The notes: generated by a model from the sequence alone, not told the origin. 64,000 bases of DNA from Demequina lutea (GCF_013409005.1 NZ_JACBZO010000001.1:1302001-1366000); one strand, 5' to 3'; positions 53,528 through 63,999 are shown, counted from the stretch's first letter. Made by a program: numbers and translations.

Positions 53528-54067
53528 ATGGATCTGCGCCAGATGACAGCGAGCGACGACCTCATGCCGTTTCTGCTCGCGGCGATGAACTGGCGCGACG
53601 ACGGCCAGTGGGATGCCGCATCGGTGGTTGCGGCCCCCGAGCTCGCACACTACGTCACCGGCTGGATGCTCCCTGGCGATGCGGGCGTCATTGCGGTGGA
53701 GCGTGGCTTTCCGGCAGGCGCGGCGTGGTGGCGCCACTTCGCGAGCGAAGACCCAGGATACGGCTACGTGGCCGACGATGTCCCCGAGCTGGGCATGGCC
53801 GTCCTGGCGCCGTTTCGTCGCAAGGGAGTCGCCGGCGCACTGCTGGATGCGCTCATTGCTCGCGCCCGCGAGGAGCCTCTGCGCGCGTTGTCCCTCTCGG
53901 TGGAGGACGGGAACGAGGTGGCGCGCCTGCTCTATGAACGCCGCGGCTTCGTCCCATGCAGTCGGGTGGGGGATTCCGACGTCATGTTGCTCACCCTCGA
54001 GCAAGGGGAGAACAGTCACGCCGTCGGTGTTCGGCAGGCTCGACCACACAACGTTCCCAGCGGCTGA
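53528..54067 (+). CDS. GNAT family N-acetyltransferase
   Basis: A 179-residue acetyltransferase. The acetyl-CoA pyrophosphate loop is RRKGVAGALLDALIARA (motif A, about 98-114), followed by LSLSVEDGNEVARLLYERRGFVPC (motif B, RRGF). The N-terminus (MDLRQMTASDDLMPFLLAAMNWRDDGQWDA) resembles other single-domain GNATs. The last ~20 residues are a polar tail. The acceptor substrate is unknown. It lies 55 bases upstream of the ECF sigma gene on the same strand. Confidence 0.88.
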   Translation: MDLRQMTASDDLMPFLLAAMNWRDDGQWDAASVVAAPELAHYVTGWMLPGDAGVIAVERGFPAGAAWWRHFASEDPGYGYVADDVPELGMAVLAPFRRKGVAGALLDALIARAREEPLRALSLSVEDGNEVARLLYERRGFVPCSRVGDSDVMLLTLEQGENSHAVGVRQARPHNVPSG

Positions 54068-54075
54068 TCCGTTCA

Positions 54076-54081
54076 TACAAT
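54076..54081 (+). promoter_or_regulatory. -10 element of the ECF sigma gene
   Basis: TACAAT 42 bases before the GTG of the sigma factor gene; it is the best sigma-70-like hexamer in the gap after the acetyltransferase gene. Confidence 0.4.
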
Positions 54082-54122
54082 GAGATGAATAGCGGGCGTC
54101 GTTGCCAGAAGAGAGGCTTGCC

Positions 54123-54671
54123 GTGGCTACGTGGCGCAGTCTCCTTGAGGAACTGCTCGAAGAACGCCGACCCGCCCTGATCGGGTACGCGGCCCTGATG
54201 ACGGGCGACCGCGCCGCTGCCGAGGACTTGGTGCACGACGCGATCGTGCGGACCTTTGGCAGGCCCAGGTCATTCCCGAGCCTCAATGCGGTCGACGCGT
54301 ACGTGCGGCGGGCCATCGCCAACGGGTTCATCGACGGGGCGCGTTCCAGGAAGACGATGCTGGGCGTGCTTCCGCGCATGCTGGTTGACGAGGCGTTGCC
54401 CGAGGACGCGATCGCCGACCGCATGGATGTGCGCGCCGCGTTGAGGACGCTGCCACCCCGCCAGCGCACGTGCGTGGTGTTGCGGTTCTACGACGACATG
54501 CTCGTGGCCGACATTGCCCAAACCCTTGGACTGAGCGACGGCGCCGTCAAGCGCTATCTGAGCGACGGCATTCATCATCTGAACGCGAAGCTTGGCACGA
54601 GTGCCGACCCGGATGTGGTCGACGTGCCTCTCGTCGACGTGAGAGTTCGCGAAGGGAGGGCCGGGCGATGA
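54123..54671 (+). CDS. ECF RNA polymerase sigma factor (SigE/SigM-like)
   Basis: A 182-residue group 4 sigma factor. Region 2 is in ALIGYAALMTGDRAAAEDLVHDAIVRTF and AVDAYVRRAIANGFIDGAR; region 4 is in LPPRQRTCVVLRFYDDMLVADIAQTLGLSDGAVKRYLSDGIHHL. This form resembles the SigE-family sigma factors abundant in actinobacteria. GTG 54123 is preferred to TTG 54102, since GAGAGG lies seven bases ahead. Its stop overlaps the start of the next gene (ATGA), which encodes a membrane protein likely to act as its partner. Confidence 0.92.
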   Translation: MATWRSLLEELLEERRPALIGYAALMTGDRAAAEDLVHDAIVRTFGRPRSFPSLNAVDAYVRRAIANGFIDGARSRKTMLGVLPRMLVDEALPEDAIADRMDVRAALRTLPPRQRTCVVLRFYDDMLVADIAQTLGLSDGAVKRYLSDGIHHLNAKLGTSADPDVVDVPLVDVRVREGRAGR

Positions 54672-55429
54672 GCGCTGAACTGGCGGGCTTATTCCGCGCC
54701 GCCGCGCACGACGAGGCGGTTGCGGCCGAGCGGGAGTACCCGCTTGGCCCCGACACAGTCCACCGTTACGCGGCGTCCGCTAGCCGGCGCCGGGTGGCGC
54801 GCGGGGCATTGATCGCCGCGGCAGTTGCGGTCGTCATCGGCGCGGGGGCCCTGGGATTCCACCACTACTGGCAGGGTGCGCCGCTCGCGGCCGCGCCTAC
54901 GCAGTCAATCACGTCGTCCGCTTCGGTTGAGCCCTCTACGACACCCTCGCCGACACCTACTGCCACGCCCTCGCCGAGCCCGACGGCGTCGGTGAGTCCC
55001 ACGCAGGCCGCACCGGCGCCGAGCGAGACGACGCCTCCGGCAGTGAGCGAGACGACGCCTCCGGCGGCCGTGCCGGGGCAGGTGACCACGGTGAGCGCGG
55101 GTCCGGGGGGCGGTTCCGGTGAGACTCTCCTGAATTGGGACGGGGTGGCCGGCGCGACCGGCTACCGGGTCTATCGGTCGTCGTCGGCCGCCGGGCCGTT
55201 CGTGGCGTCCGCGTCGGTAGTGGTGGCCACGGGCGCGACTGCCGTTGAGTTTGGCGGGGGGTACGAGTTCATCCAGATTTGGCGGCCGACGTCGGATTCC
55301 TACCAGTACGTCGAAGTCGTCGACAACGTGCACGCCTACTTCAGGGTGGCGGCGTTCAACGCGGGGGGCACCGGCCCGCGCTCGGTGGTCGTGTGTGGAA
55401 GCCCCATCACGGCGTCGGAGGGCTGCTAG
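54668..55429 (+). CDS. Single-pass membrane protein with FN3-like ectodomain, putative anti-sigma partner
   Basis: A 253-residue protein. Residues 1-42 are cytoplasmic (MSAELAGLFRAAAHDEAVAAE...), 45-66 form a transmembrane helix, 78-137 are a Ser/Thr/Pro linker with a duplicated SETTPPA, and 138-245 look like a fibronectin type III domain (LLNWDGVAGATGYRVYRSSSAAGPF...AYFRVAAFNAGGTGPRSV). Cys243 and Cys253 could form a disulfide. ATG 54668 overlaps the sigma factor stop by four bases. The layout is like membrane anti-sigma factors with an outside sensor domain; no zinc-binding HxxxCxxC motif is present, so it would be a non-classical type. This role is inference. Confidence 0.75.
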   Translation: MSAELAGLFRAAAHDEAVAAEREYPLGPDTVHRYAASASRRRVARGALIAAAVAVVIGAGALGFHHYWQGAPLAAAPTQSITSSASVEPSTTPSPTPTATPSPSPTASVSPTQAAPAPSETTPPAVSETTPPAAVPGQVTTVSAGPGGGSGETLLNWDGVAGATGYRVYRSSSAAGPFVASASVVVATGATAVEFGGGYEFIQIWRPTSDSYQYVEVVDNVHAYFRVAAFNAGGTGPRSVVVCGSPITASEGC

Positions 55430-55542
55430 TCGGGTTGGCGCGTGAGCGAGTTGAGTCCCGCGCCCGATAGCCTTGACACCGAAGAGCCGGTAGTGCGCGT
55501 GCTCACCTACCCGCGACCGCTCATGAGCCCACAGGGAGACCG

Positions 55543-55965
55543 ATGTCGGAAGCGTCCGAACCGCCACGGCCCAGCGACATGCCAGAAAACGAGAGGCTGA
55601 ACGCGCTCATCTCGGCAGGTGTCAGGGGTGACGTCACCATCTGGGACGTGGCCACCGAACTCATCAACTCGGTGATCTACCTGGGAAGTTCCACGGCCGG
55701 CGTCAAGGGCCTTGCGGATGCTAAACCGCTCTTCCTTAAGATGGGCACGAGCGACTGCGTCGTCGTCTGCATCTCCCGGGCGGCGAGTGCGAAGTTCGTA
55801 GAGCAGACCCCGTATTTCATCGCCCTTAGGGCGGACAGTTTCATCTCGCAGCTGCAGCCGAACCTGGGCCTCTACGTCGAAGGGGACGCCGATGCCTTCA
55901 TCCTGCACCCACCCGAGATTGCGCGCATCAAGGCCGTACTCGCCGCACAGCGGCCGCCCGAGTAG
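55543..55965 (+). CDS. Hypothetical protein, possibly SseB-like
   Basis: A 140-residue soluble protein. [32 protein letters not shown] at the start, [25 protein letters not shown] in the middle and [25 protein letters not shown] at the end suggest the alpha/beta arrangement of SseB N-terminal domains, but I would not be certain. No signal or membrane segment. ATG 55543 has GGGAGACCG directly before it. It follows the sigma/FN3 pair by about 110 bases and may be separate. Confidence 0.7.
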   Translation: MSEASEPPRPSDMPENERLNALISAGVRGDVTIWDVATELINSVIYLGSSTAGVKGLADAKPLFLKMGTSDCVVVCISRAASAKFVEQTPYFIALRADSFISQLQPNLGLYVEGDADAFILHPPEIARIKAVLAAQRPPE

Positions 55966-55976
55966 GCGAGCGGCTC

Positions 55977-58346
<2,370 letters not shown>

Positions 58347-58461
58347 AGGCACTCCAATGGGTCCGGGCGGCACGGGACGAAGCGTTGGCCCAGTGTATTT
58401 GGATGGCCCGACACGCGCGGCATAGGCCCAAATCCCTGCGCACGGGCCGCGTAGTGGCCGC

Positions 58462-58467
58462 TAGCGT
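58462..58467 (+). promoter_or_regulatory. -10 element, probably leaderless
   Basis: TAGCGT seven bases before ATG 58475 of the PPOX-family gene. Confidence 0.45.
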
Positions 58468-58474
58468 CGACCGC

Positions 58475-58900
58475 ATGACACTTGATCCCCAAGACAGAGC
58501 CGCCATCGCCGCCCACGTCCGCGAGGAGGGCCGCGGCATCGTCGCGACGGTCACTCCCGACGGCGAGCCGGAGGCGGCGCTCGTGGGCATCACGGCGCTC
58601 GACGACGGGACTCTGATCTTCAACGTGGTCCCCTGGGCGCGCAAGCTCGCCAACATCGAGGCGAACGGACGGGCCGCGGTGGTCGTGGGCACGACAGCTC
58701 GCGTCTCAGTCCAGTTCGAGGGCGCCGCGACTATCACGGAGGGTGACGAGGCCGAGCACTTCGCCGCCGAGTTCGAGCGCCTCATGCCCGGATCCAAGTC
58801 GCGATACGAGGGCTACGAGGTGGTGGTGGTGCGCCCCGAGTGGCTGCGCGTGTACGACGTCTCGCACCGCCCGCCGCTGGTGGTTGAGGCCGCCTGGTAG
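58475..58900 (+). CDS. Pyridoxamine 5'-phosphate oxidase family protein
   Basis: A 141-residue split-barrel flavin- or F420-binding protein. GRGIVATVTPDGEPEAALVGITALDDGTLIFNVVPWARKLANI gives the first strands and the usual turn into ARKLANIEANGRAAVVVG. The end VVRPEWLRVYDVSHRPPLVVEAAW completes the barrel. It is a single-domain member and could be a PdxH-like or F420-dependent reductase; the cofactor cannot be assigned. ATG 58475 is chosen over the longer open frame (58385). It is divergent from the UvrA-like gene. Confidence 0.88.
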   Translation: MTLDPQDRAAIAAHVREEGRGIVATVTPDGEPEAALVGITALDDGTLIFNVVPWARKLANIEANGRAAVVVGTTARVSVQFEGAATITEGDEAEHFAAEFERLMPGSKSRYEGYEVVVVRPEWLRVYDVSHRPPLVVEAAW

Positions 58901-58929
58901 GGACGAGGACAGGCCCCTCGGGGCGCCGC

Positions 58930-58988
58930 GGTACGAATCGCGCCATTGACGACCGATTCCGCCCAAAACCGGTACAGATCAAGCCATC
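58930..58988. repeat. Copies of a short dispersed repeat (GGTACGAATCAAGCCAT family)
   Basis: 58962-58988 contains CCGGTACAGATCAAGCCATC, and a weaker copy (GGTACGAATCGCGCCATT) lies at 58930-58947. The same sequence recurs at 61394-61421 and, more loosely, at 61355-61379, all in intergenic DNA of this gene-poor stretch. Confidence 0.75.
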
Positions 58989-59033
58989 GCGGCAGGGTGG
59001 GGTGGGGTGGGGCGGAGGCCTGGGGCGTAATGA

Positions 59034-59375
59034 CTAGACGGCGTACGCGCGACTGAGCAATGTCGCCGCGCACGCCCACAGGGAGAGCGCGAGCAACACG
59101 GCCAGGCCGACGTTCGTCACCCCACCGGAAGCCGTTCCCGGGGAACGCCAGGACCGCAGTCCCACGCTCATACCGCGTACCGCGGCGAGAAACGTCAGTC
59201 CGTAGATCGCAGGGTGCACGTAGGAATATGCGTGGCTGTTCCCACCCAGGTTCCAGTACACCGTGTCGTGGTAGACGGTGAAGACGTACAGCCCCCACGC
59301 GGCGGCTCCCAGGCACGCTGTCGCCAACGCGACTCGTAGCCGCGCACCCGCGCGGGACAGGTTCACCGCTCTCAC
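59034..59375 (-). CDS. Small membrane protein of unknown function
   Basis: A 113-residue protein with three hydrophobic segments (about 14-32, 53-68 and 88-107). The first extracytoplasmic loop is aromatic (YHDTVYWNLGGNSHAYSYVH). No family is recognised. GTG 59375 is the annotated start and a GAGGTG-like site lies some way upstream. The frame upstream of it also reads through a protein-like fragment (ARSMGGDPAEVLEMMRES), which might be the end of a degraded neighbouring gene. Confidence 0.55.
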   Translation of the reverse strand: MRAVNLSRAGARLRVALATACLGAAAWGLYVFTVYHDTVYWNLGGNSHAYSYVHPAIYGLTFLAAVRGMSVGLRSWRSPGTASGGVTNVGLAVLLALSLWACAATLLSRAYAV

Positions 59376-59675
59376 GCATCATCTCTAGCACCTCGGCGGG
59401 GTCACCGCCCATCGAGCGGGCCGCGCGCTCCCGCCCCACGCGTCATGCACGAACATGCTCGTCCCGAACCATGAACTGGTCGAAGTCAGCGGGGCCGATC
59501 TAGGGCACAACCACTGAACCGGATGCCAGCTCCCGATGGGCTCGAATTTCCACGGAACTGTGTGGGGCTTGGTAACTGCCACATGTGGGGGCGGGGCGGC
59601 AATTCCTCCCGAGGGGCGGTCAGGGTTGATTCCCTCGAAAGGGTTTCCCGCCCCGCAGGGTGCTGCGGTGCGAAA
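59376..59675. other. Gene-free stretch before the first long repeat
   Basis: No convincing coding region. On the minus strand between about 59377 and 59439 a short frame reads ARSMGGDPAEVLEMMRES, which looks protein-like and may be a gene remnant. A G+C-rich hairpin-prone segment occurs around 59590-59660. Open frames running through here on the plus strand have no recognisable content. Confidence 0.4.
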
Positions 59676-59776
59676 GTCGGCGCTGGCGACCACTCACGGG
59701 GACCCCTTGCATCCCAGTCGGCGCTCATGCCCACTCACGGATCGGGACTGCATCCTGCGTGACCGTCACGCCCACT
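59676..59776 (+). repeat. Long dispersed repeat, copy 1
   Basis: A 101-bp sequence repeated at 61179-61279 with only two differences. It contains two related subunits, GTCGGCGCT-GGCGACCACTCACGG and GTCGGCGCT-CATGCCCACTCACGG, and a third, partial one (GTGACCGTCACGCCCACT). The first subunit shares its core with the cluster at 12396-12556. Weaker similarity between the two long copies continues for another 50-60 bases downstream. Confidence 0.95.
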
Positions 59777-59887
59777 CATGGGGTGAACCCAATCTGGCAA
59801 CCCGGTTTGGCGCCAGTCCACCCCATGCGGCTGTGCGCTGTGGGACGCCATTCGCCGCAGTTCTCTCGCCGCGTAGGTGCAGTTGGG

Positions 59888-60112
59888 CTACTCGGAGGCG
59901 CTGCGAACTACGAGGTACATCGGAAAGAAGATCAGGAACAGTACAGCGCAGCCCCCAAGCCAGGTCTCCGGCGTCGCGATGTGCCACGGGCCGATGGAGG
60001 CCTCAACCTCACGGCGTGTGTTGGCGCGTGCACGTGCGTCTCGATAGACCCAGACGTCTGCCGCGACGACCAGAAACAACGGCGCCAGCCCAATCAGCAC
60101 GACGGGATCCAT
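59888..60112 (-). CDS. Small two-helix membrane protein of unknown function
   Basis: A 74-residue protein, MDPVVLIGLAPLFLVV... with hydrophobic segments at about 4-21 and 53-70 and a basic cytoplasmic loop (YRDARARANTRREVEA). AAGGTGAGAG precedes ATG 60112; a longer frame from 60148 is less likely. Located in the repeat-rich accessory stretch. The AWVYRDARARA-type segment resembles small actinobacterial membrane proteins, but no function is known. Confidence 0.6.
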   Translation of the reverse strand: MDPVVLIGLAPLFLVVAADVWVYRDARARANTRREVEASIGPWHIATPETWLGGCAVLFLIFFPMYLVVRSASE

Positions 60113-60484
60113 GTCTCTCACCTTCAAAGCGGCAGATTTTGTCCACAAGAATACGCGCGCTCACGCACCCATCACTCTGATGGATGAGAGGCGGTCTCAC
60201 CGAGTCCCGCACTCGTCCGTTGCTCTGCCTCGTGTGATTATTTGCTGACTAGAGAACAGGACCTCTCGGTCGAGTCCTCGATGACGACCACCAGGGAAGC
60301 GCACGCAGGTGTGGTGACGAGTTCGCGGTTTGGTGGCGATGCAGCCCCTTTGCCCGGGGTATGACACAAACGAGCAACCCGGCTTGTCGTTAATCCACCA
60401 GGTGCCGCGGTTCACGCCGGTACGCCATTGGACCTTCCACGGGTCGCGCACGGTTGCAGTCTGCGGCGCAACGTTTGGGCTTGG
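60113..60484. other. Gene-poor stretch with a possible degraded coding fragment
   Basis: No convincing gene. On the minus strand from about 60451 down to 60345 a frame reads DPWKVQWRTGVNRGTWWINDKPGC, which has the look of a secreted or enzyme fragment but runs into unlikely sequence afterwards. Base composition is lower in G+C than in flanking conserved genes. No repeat of the 101-bp family occurs here. Confidence 0.35.
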
Positions 60485-60889
60485 TTACGTGGGGAGATCC
60501 GCTCGGTGAGCAAGGGCCAAGCGCCAGACGGCGACGGCCCACATGGGCAACGATCCCGCTGCCGCCAAGGCCAGTGCGGCGCCAGTGCTGACGGGAGTCG
60601 TCTGGAAAAGACCCGGCACGACGGCGCTCAAGAGAGCACTCAAAAGCGCCACAGACGACACCGTCCGGTATCGAGACAGTAAATCATTCGCGAGCTGGTA
60701 CACCACCACCTGACCGGCGCCAAGTATCGCGAGCGTCGCGAATTTGTGCGAAAAGGTCGTCGACGTCGTACACCAAATGATCGACATCGCTCCCACCGCA
60801 GCCAGTACAGCCGCGCCCACACCATTGGCGTATGGGGAGTATTTCAAGTCCCTCGAACCGGTGTGCCCGGCCGAGACCGAATTTGACAT
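60485..60889 (-). CDS. Small membrane protein of unknown function
   Basis: A 134-residue protein with four hydrophobic segments (about 24-40, 49-69, 79-97 and 103-121). It starts MSNSVSAGHTGSRDLKYSPYANG at ATG 60889; a TTG at 60910 is an alternative start. No family recognised. It lies between the two long repeats, in the accessory stretch. Confidence 0.55.
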   Translation of the reverse strand: MSNSVSAGHTGSRDLKYSPYANGVGAAVLAAVGAMSIIWCTTSTTFSHKFATLAILGAGQVVVYQLANDLLSRYRTVSSVALLSALLSAVVPGLFQTTPVSTGAALALAAAGSLPMWAVAVWRLALAHRADLPT

Positions 60890-61001
60890 GTTCCCGTGAC
60901 CCCCCGTCAATCAATGCTGTTTGGCAGCATGCAACTAGAGCGAACCTACGCGCACCGCTTTGACCGCACAACCAAAGTGACCCGGGTCGTGGGTCTGTTC
61001 A

Positions 61002-61148
61002 ATGCCACAAGGCGTAGGGACCTACGAAACGGCAATCATTGTCGCGGCGCAGGTCTGCGAAGCCAGGCGCGGTGAGTCCGAGCTCACGTCCGCCACACTT
61101 ATCTCAGGGAATGTGCGCGACCCCGTCGAACAGAAGTCCAAGTTCTAG
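61002..61148 (+). pseudogene. Possible C-terminal gene remnant
   Basis: A 48-codon frame from ATG 61002 to TAG 61148 reads like the end of a normal protein (MPQGVGTYETAIIVAAQ..., ending NVRDPVEQKSKF). A TGA lies eight codons upstream in the same frame and there is no ribosome site. It is probably the surviving end of a deleted gene; the parent family is not recognised. It could also be a small protein. Confidence 0.3.
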
Positions 61149-61178
61149 GGGAGGGGACTTGACCTGTCGATGTCTTTG

Positions 61179-61279
61179 GTCGGCGCTGGTGACCACTCAC
61201 GGGGACCCCTTGCATCCCAGTCGGCGCTCATGCCCACTCACGGATCGGGACTGCATCTTGCGTGACCGTCACGCCCACT
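61179..61279 (+). repeat. Long dispersed repeat, copy 2
   Basis: The 101-bp partner of the repeat at 59676-59776; the two differ at two positions. They are in direct orientation, 1503 bases apart, and enclose two small membrane protein genes and a probable gene remnant. Confidence 0.95.
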
Positions 61280-61354
61280 GACAGGGCGAATCCCAGGCGT
61301 CAACCCGGCCTACGTGCACCCAGGCCGAGCGCTGTCGCCAAATCCCGCCGCAGC

Positions 61355-61421
61355 GTCGGCCGATACAAATCAAGCCAGCAGTGGGCGGTTCGGCCCGAAA
61401 ACCGGTACGAATCAAGCCATC
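61355..61421. repeat. Two copies of the GGTACGAATCAAGCCAT-type repeat
   Basis: CCGATACAAATCAAGCCAGC lies at 61360-61379, and CCCGAAAACCGGTACGAATC continuing into AAGCCATC lies at 61394-61421. They match the copy at 58962-58988. They form an inexact direct repeat 40 bases apart downstream of sodA. Confidence 0.75.
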
Positions 61422-61460
61422 TCGCGAGGGGGCGGGGGACGGGGGAGGGCACGGCGGAAA

Positions 61461-61504
61461 CACCAAGGGCGGGCCCACCGTTTCCGGTAGACCCGCCCTT
61501 GGTG
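61461..61504 (-). terminator. sodA terminator
   Basis: A perfect 13-bp stem, CACCAAGGGCGGG at 61461-61473 with its complement at 61492-61504, has an 18-base loop. It lies about 62 bases after the sodA stop on the minus strand. Confidence 0.8.
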
Positions 61505-61566
61505 GGGGAGACGCCGTACCGGGCGAACCCGGGAAGGGGGACAGCGTCTCTATGAAGCGGATAGAG

Positions 61567-62184
61567 CTAGATGAGCAGGCCCGTGGTTGAGGAGGCCTTG
61601 GCGAAGCGGGCGGACACGTTGGCCCAGTCCACGACGTTCCACCATGCCTTGACGTAGTCGGCCTTCACGTTCTTGTACTGCAGGTAGAACGCGTGCTCCC
61701 ACATGTCGAGCATCAGCAACGGGATCAGACCAACGGGGACGTTGCCCTGCTGGTCGTACAGCTGCACGATGATGAGCTTCTGGCCGATGGTGTCCCACGC
61801 GAGGATGGACCAGCCGGATCCCATGACGGTCATGGCGTTGTGCGTGAAGTGCGCCATGAACTTCTCGAAGGAGCCGAAGTTCTGGTCGATCGCGGTGGCG
61901 AGGGTGCCGGTGGGGCGGTCGCCGCCGTCCGGCGACATGTTGGTCCAGAAGATCGAGTGGTTGGTGTGCCCACCGAGGTTGAACGCGAGGGCCTTCTCAA
62001 GGCCGCCGATCGCGGCAAAATTGTTGGTGTCTCGCGCGTCGGCCATCTTCTCGAGCGCGGTGTTGGCACCTGCCACGTAGGCGGCGTGGTGCTTGGAATG
62101 GTGCAACTCCATGATCTCGCCCGAGATGTGCGGTGCGAGTGCTGAGTAGTCGTAAGCGAGGTCGGGCAGTGTGTAGTCGGCCAT
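61567..62184 (-). CDS. sodA: Superoxide dismutase (Mn/Fe type)
   Basis: A 205-residue SOD that converts superoxide to O2 and H2O2. The metal ligands are His28 ([12 protein letters not shown]), His76 ([10 protein letters not shown]), Asp160 and His164 ([14 protein letters not shown]). GSGW at 122-125 lies in the outer-sphere region. GGAGG precedes ATG 62184. Metal specificity cannot be fixed from this alone, but actinobacterial enzymes of this type usually use Mn or Fe. Confidence 0.96.
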   Translation of the reverse strand: MADYTLPDLAYDYSALAPHISGEIMELHHSKHHAAYVAGANTALEKMADARDTNNFAAIGGLEKALAFNLGGHTNHSIFWTNMSPDGGDRPTGTLATAIDQNFGSFEKFMAHFTHNAMTVMGSGWSILAWDTIGQKLIIVQLYDQQGNVPVGLIPLLMLDMWEHAFYLQYKNVKADYVKAWWNVVDWANVSARFAKASSTTGLLI

Positions 62185-62331
62185 TCTTCCTCCAATACGG
62201 CCCCGGGTCTGCCGAGGCTCTCGTTGTGGCGCGTACCAGGAGGTACACATCGGTCCTACAGGGTCAACGCGTATAGGCCCGTCACCATTCCATTGTCGCG
62301 CAAACCACGCGCGCCGCTGGGCGGATGAGAA

Positions 62332-63999
62332 CTAAACGTGGGACGAGGCGGCGTCGTAAGGCTCGGCGTTCTTCTTGGCCTCAATTTCCGTGGCGTGGTG
62401 CTCTTGAGCCTCGGCGAGCTCCGCAGGAGTGACGGGCTCGACGCGGTCCTCGAAGTAGAAGCGAGACAAGGCGGCCGTGAACCGTCGCCAGCGCAGTCCC
62501 TTGCGGCGCACGCCGTGTTCGTTGGCTTCCGGGCCGATCTCGTGGGGCTTGAGGTTCGCGTATGACACGAGCACCCAGCGTTCCTGCTCCGAAATCGGCT
62601 CGTGAACCTCGATGTACTCGCCGGACTTGAAGCGGACGATGCGCCCGGTCTCTTCGCCATGGAGTACCAGTTCGCGGTCCTTGCGCTGCAGGCCCATGGC
62701 GATGCGTTTGGTGATCATGAAAGCGGCAACGGGCAGCGCGAACACCAGGAAGCGGAACATGATGGTGAGGTCATTGATCGACAAACTGAACAATTTGGCG
62801 ACGATGTCGTTGGAGCCCTCCAGCACCAGCACCACATAGAACGTGATGATGGCGACGCCGAGTCCCGTGCGTACGGGGGCGTTGCGTGGGCGGTCGAGCA
62901 CGTGCCTCTCACCGCGGTCGCCGGTAGCCCATTTCTCGATCCACGGGTAGAGCGCCAGGAAACCGAAGAAGAGGCCGGGCATCACGACGGCAGGGATGAG
63001 GATGTTGAGCGAAAGCGTGTAGCCGCCGAGCACGACCTCGAACATGCCGGGCATGATTCTGAGGCCGCCGTCGATGAAGAGCATGTACCAGTCCGGCTGG
63101 GTGCCCGCGGAGACGGGGGAGGGGTCGTACGGCCCGTAGTTCCACACGGGGTTGATCTGGAAAGCGGCCCCGAGGAGGGCAATCGAGCCAAACACCACGA
63201 AGAAGAAGCCCCCGGCCTTGGCCGTATAGACGGGGAACAGGGGCAGCCCGACGACGTTCTTGTCGGTGCGCCCACCGCCCGGGTACTGCGTGTGCTTTTG
63301 CATGAACACCAAGAACAGGTGCAGGGCGACGAGCGCCAGGATGATCCCCGGAATCAGCAGGATGTGCGCGGTGAACATCCTGGGAATGAGCACATCGCCA
63401 GGGAACTGACCACCAAAGAGCCCATACGAGATGTACCGACCGATGATGGGGATCGAGAGGATGACGCCGTCGATGATGCGCAGGCCGTTGCCTGACAGCA
63501 CGTCGTCAGGGAGCGAGTAGCCCGTGAAGCCTGCAGCCAGCGACATGATCATGAGCGTGAAGCCCACGAGCCAGTTGATCTCACGCGGCTTGCGGAACGC
63601 TCCGGTGAAGAAGATGCGCGCCATGTGCGTCACGATCGCCGCGGTGAAGATCAGGGCCGCCCAGTGGTGGATCTGCCTCATGAGCAGGCCGCCCGGCACG
63701 TCAAACGACATGTGGATCGTCGATTCGAAGGCCTTGGACATCTCGGTGCCTTGCAACTGTGCCAGTCCGCCGCTGTACTTCACCTGATCCATCGACGGCA
63801 CAAAGAACGCCGTGAGGATCACGCCGGAGAGCAACAGGACGATGAACGAATACAGAGCAATCTCGCCCAGCATGAACGACCAATGGTCGGGAAAAATCTT
63901 GCGCGCCATGAACTTGGTGAAACTACCGATGGACGTACGCTCGTCCACAAAATTGGCGGTATCTCCCGCCGCGCGCGTGAGCCGGCTTGTCGAGGGCAC
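62332..63999 (-). CDS. qcrB: Cytochrome bc1 complex cytochrome b subunit
   Basis: A 555-residue menaquinol:cytochrome c reductase cytochrome b. Haem-ligand histidines are in MRQIHHWAALIFTAAIVTHMARIFFTG and PRMFTAHILLIPGIILALVALHLFL. The Qo-site PDWY motif is in GTQPDWYMLFIDGG, and the C-terminal extension typical of actinobacterial QcrB follows. The GTG at 63999 is the last possible start in the window; the true start may lie a few codons beyond, so the N-terminus is uncertain. It works with the oxidase encoded at 48.8-51.8 kb. Confidence 0.94.
   Translation of the reverse strand: MPSTSRLTRAAGDTANFVDERTSIGSFTKFMARKIFPDHWSFMLGEIALYSFIVLLLSGVILTAFFVPSMDQVKYSGGLAQLQGTEMSKAFESTIHMSFDVPGGLLMRQIHHWAALIFTAAIVTHMARIFFTGAFRKPREINWLVGFTLMIMSLAAGFTGYSLPDDVLSGNGLRIIDGVILSIPIIGRYISYGLFGGQFPGDVLIPRMFTAHILLIPGIILALVALHLFLVFMQKHTQYPGGGRTDKNVVGLPLFPVYTAKAGGFFFVVFGSIALLGAAFQINPVWNYGPYDPSPVSAGTQPDWYMLFIDGGLRIMPGMFEVVLGGYTLSLNILIPAVVMPGLFFGFLALYPWIEKWATGDRGERHVLDRPRNAPVRTGLGVAIITFYVVLVLEGSNDIVAKLFSLSINDLTIMFRFLVFALPVAAFMITKRIAMGLQRKDRELVLHGEETGRIVRFKSGEYIEVHEPISEQERWVLVSYANLKPHEIGPEANEHGVRRKGLRWRRFTAALSRFYFEDRVEPVTPAELAEAQEHHATEIEAKKNAEPYDAASSHV

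Larger units (their letters stand above)
60890..61566. other. Gene-poor stretch upstream of the sodA end
   Basis: Apart from the possible remnant at 61002-61148, this 677-base stretch holds the second long repeat (61179-61279), two copies of the GGTACGAATCAAGCCAT family and the sodA terminator. I see no complete gene. Confidence 0.7.

Noticed and set aside
60197-60451. 84-codon frame on the minus strand with a WRTGVNRGTWWINDK segment
   Set aside because: One stretch looks protein-like, but the rest does not, there is no ribosome site and no family is recognised; noted only as a possible fragment.
61039-61281. Open frame across the second long repeat, with a similar frame across the first (59536-60180)
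   Set aside because: The similarity between the two translated frames comes only from the 101-bp DNA repeat; flanking residues differ and there is no ribosome site.
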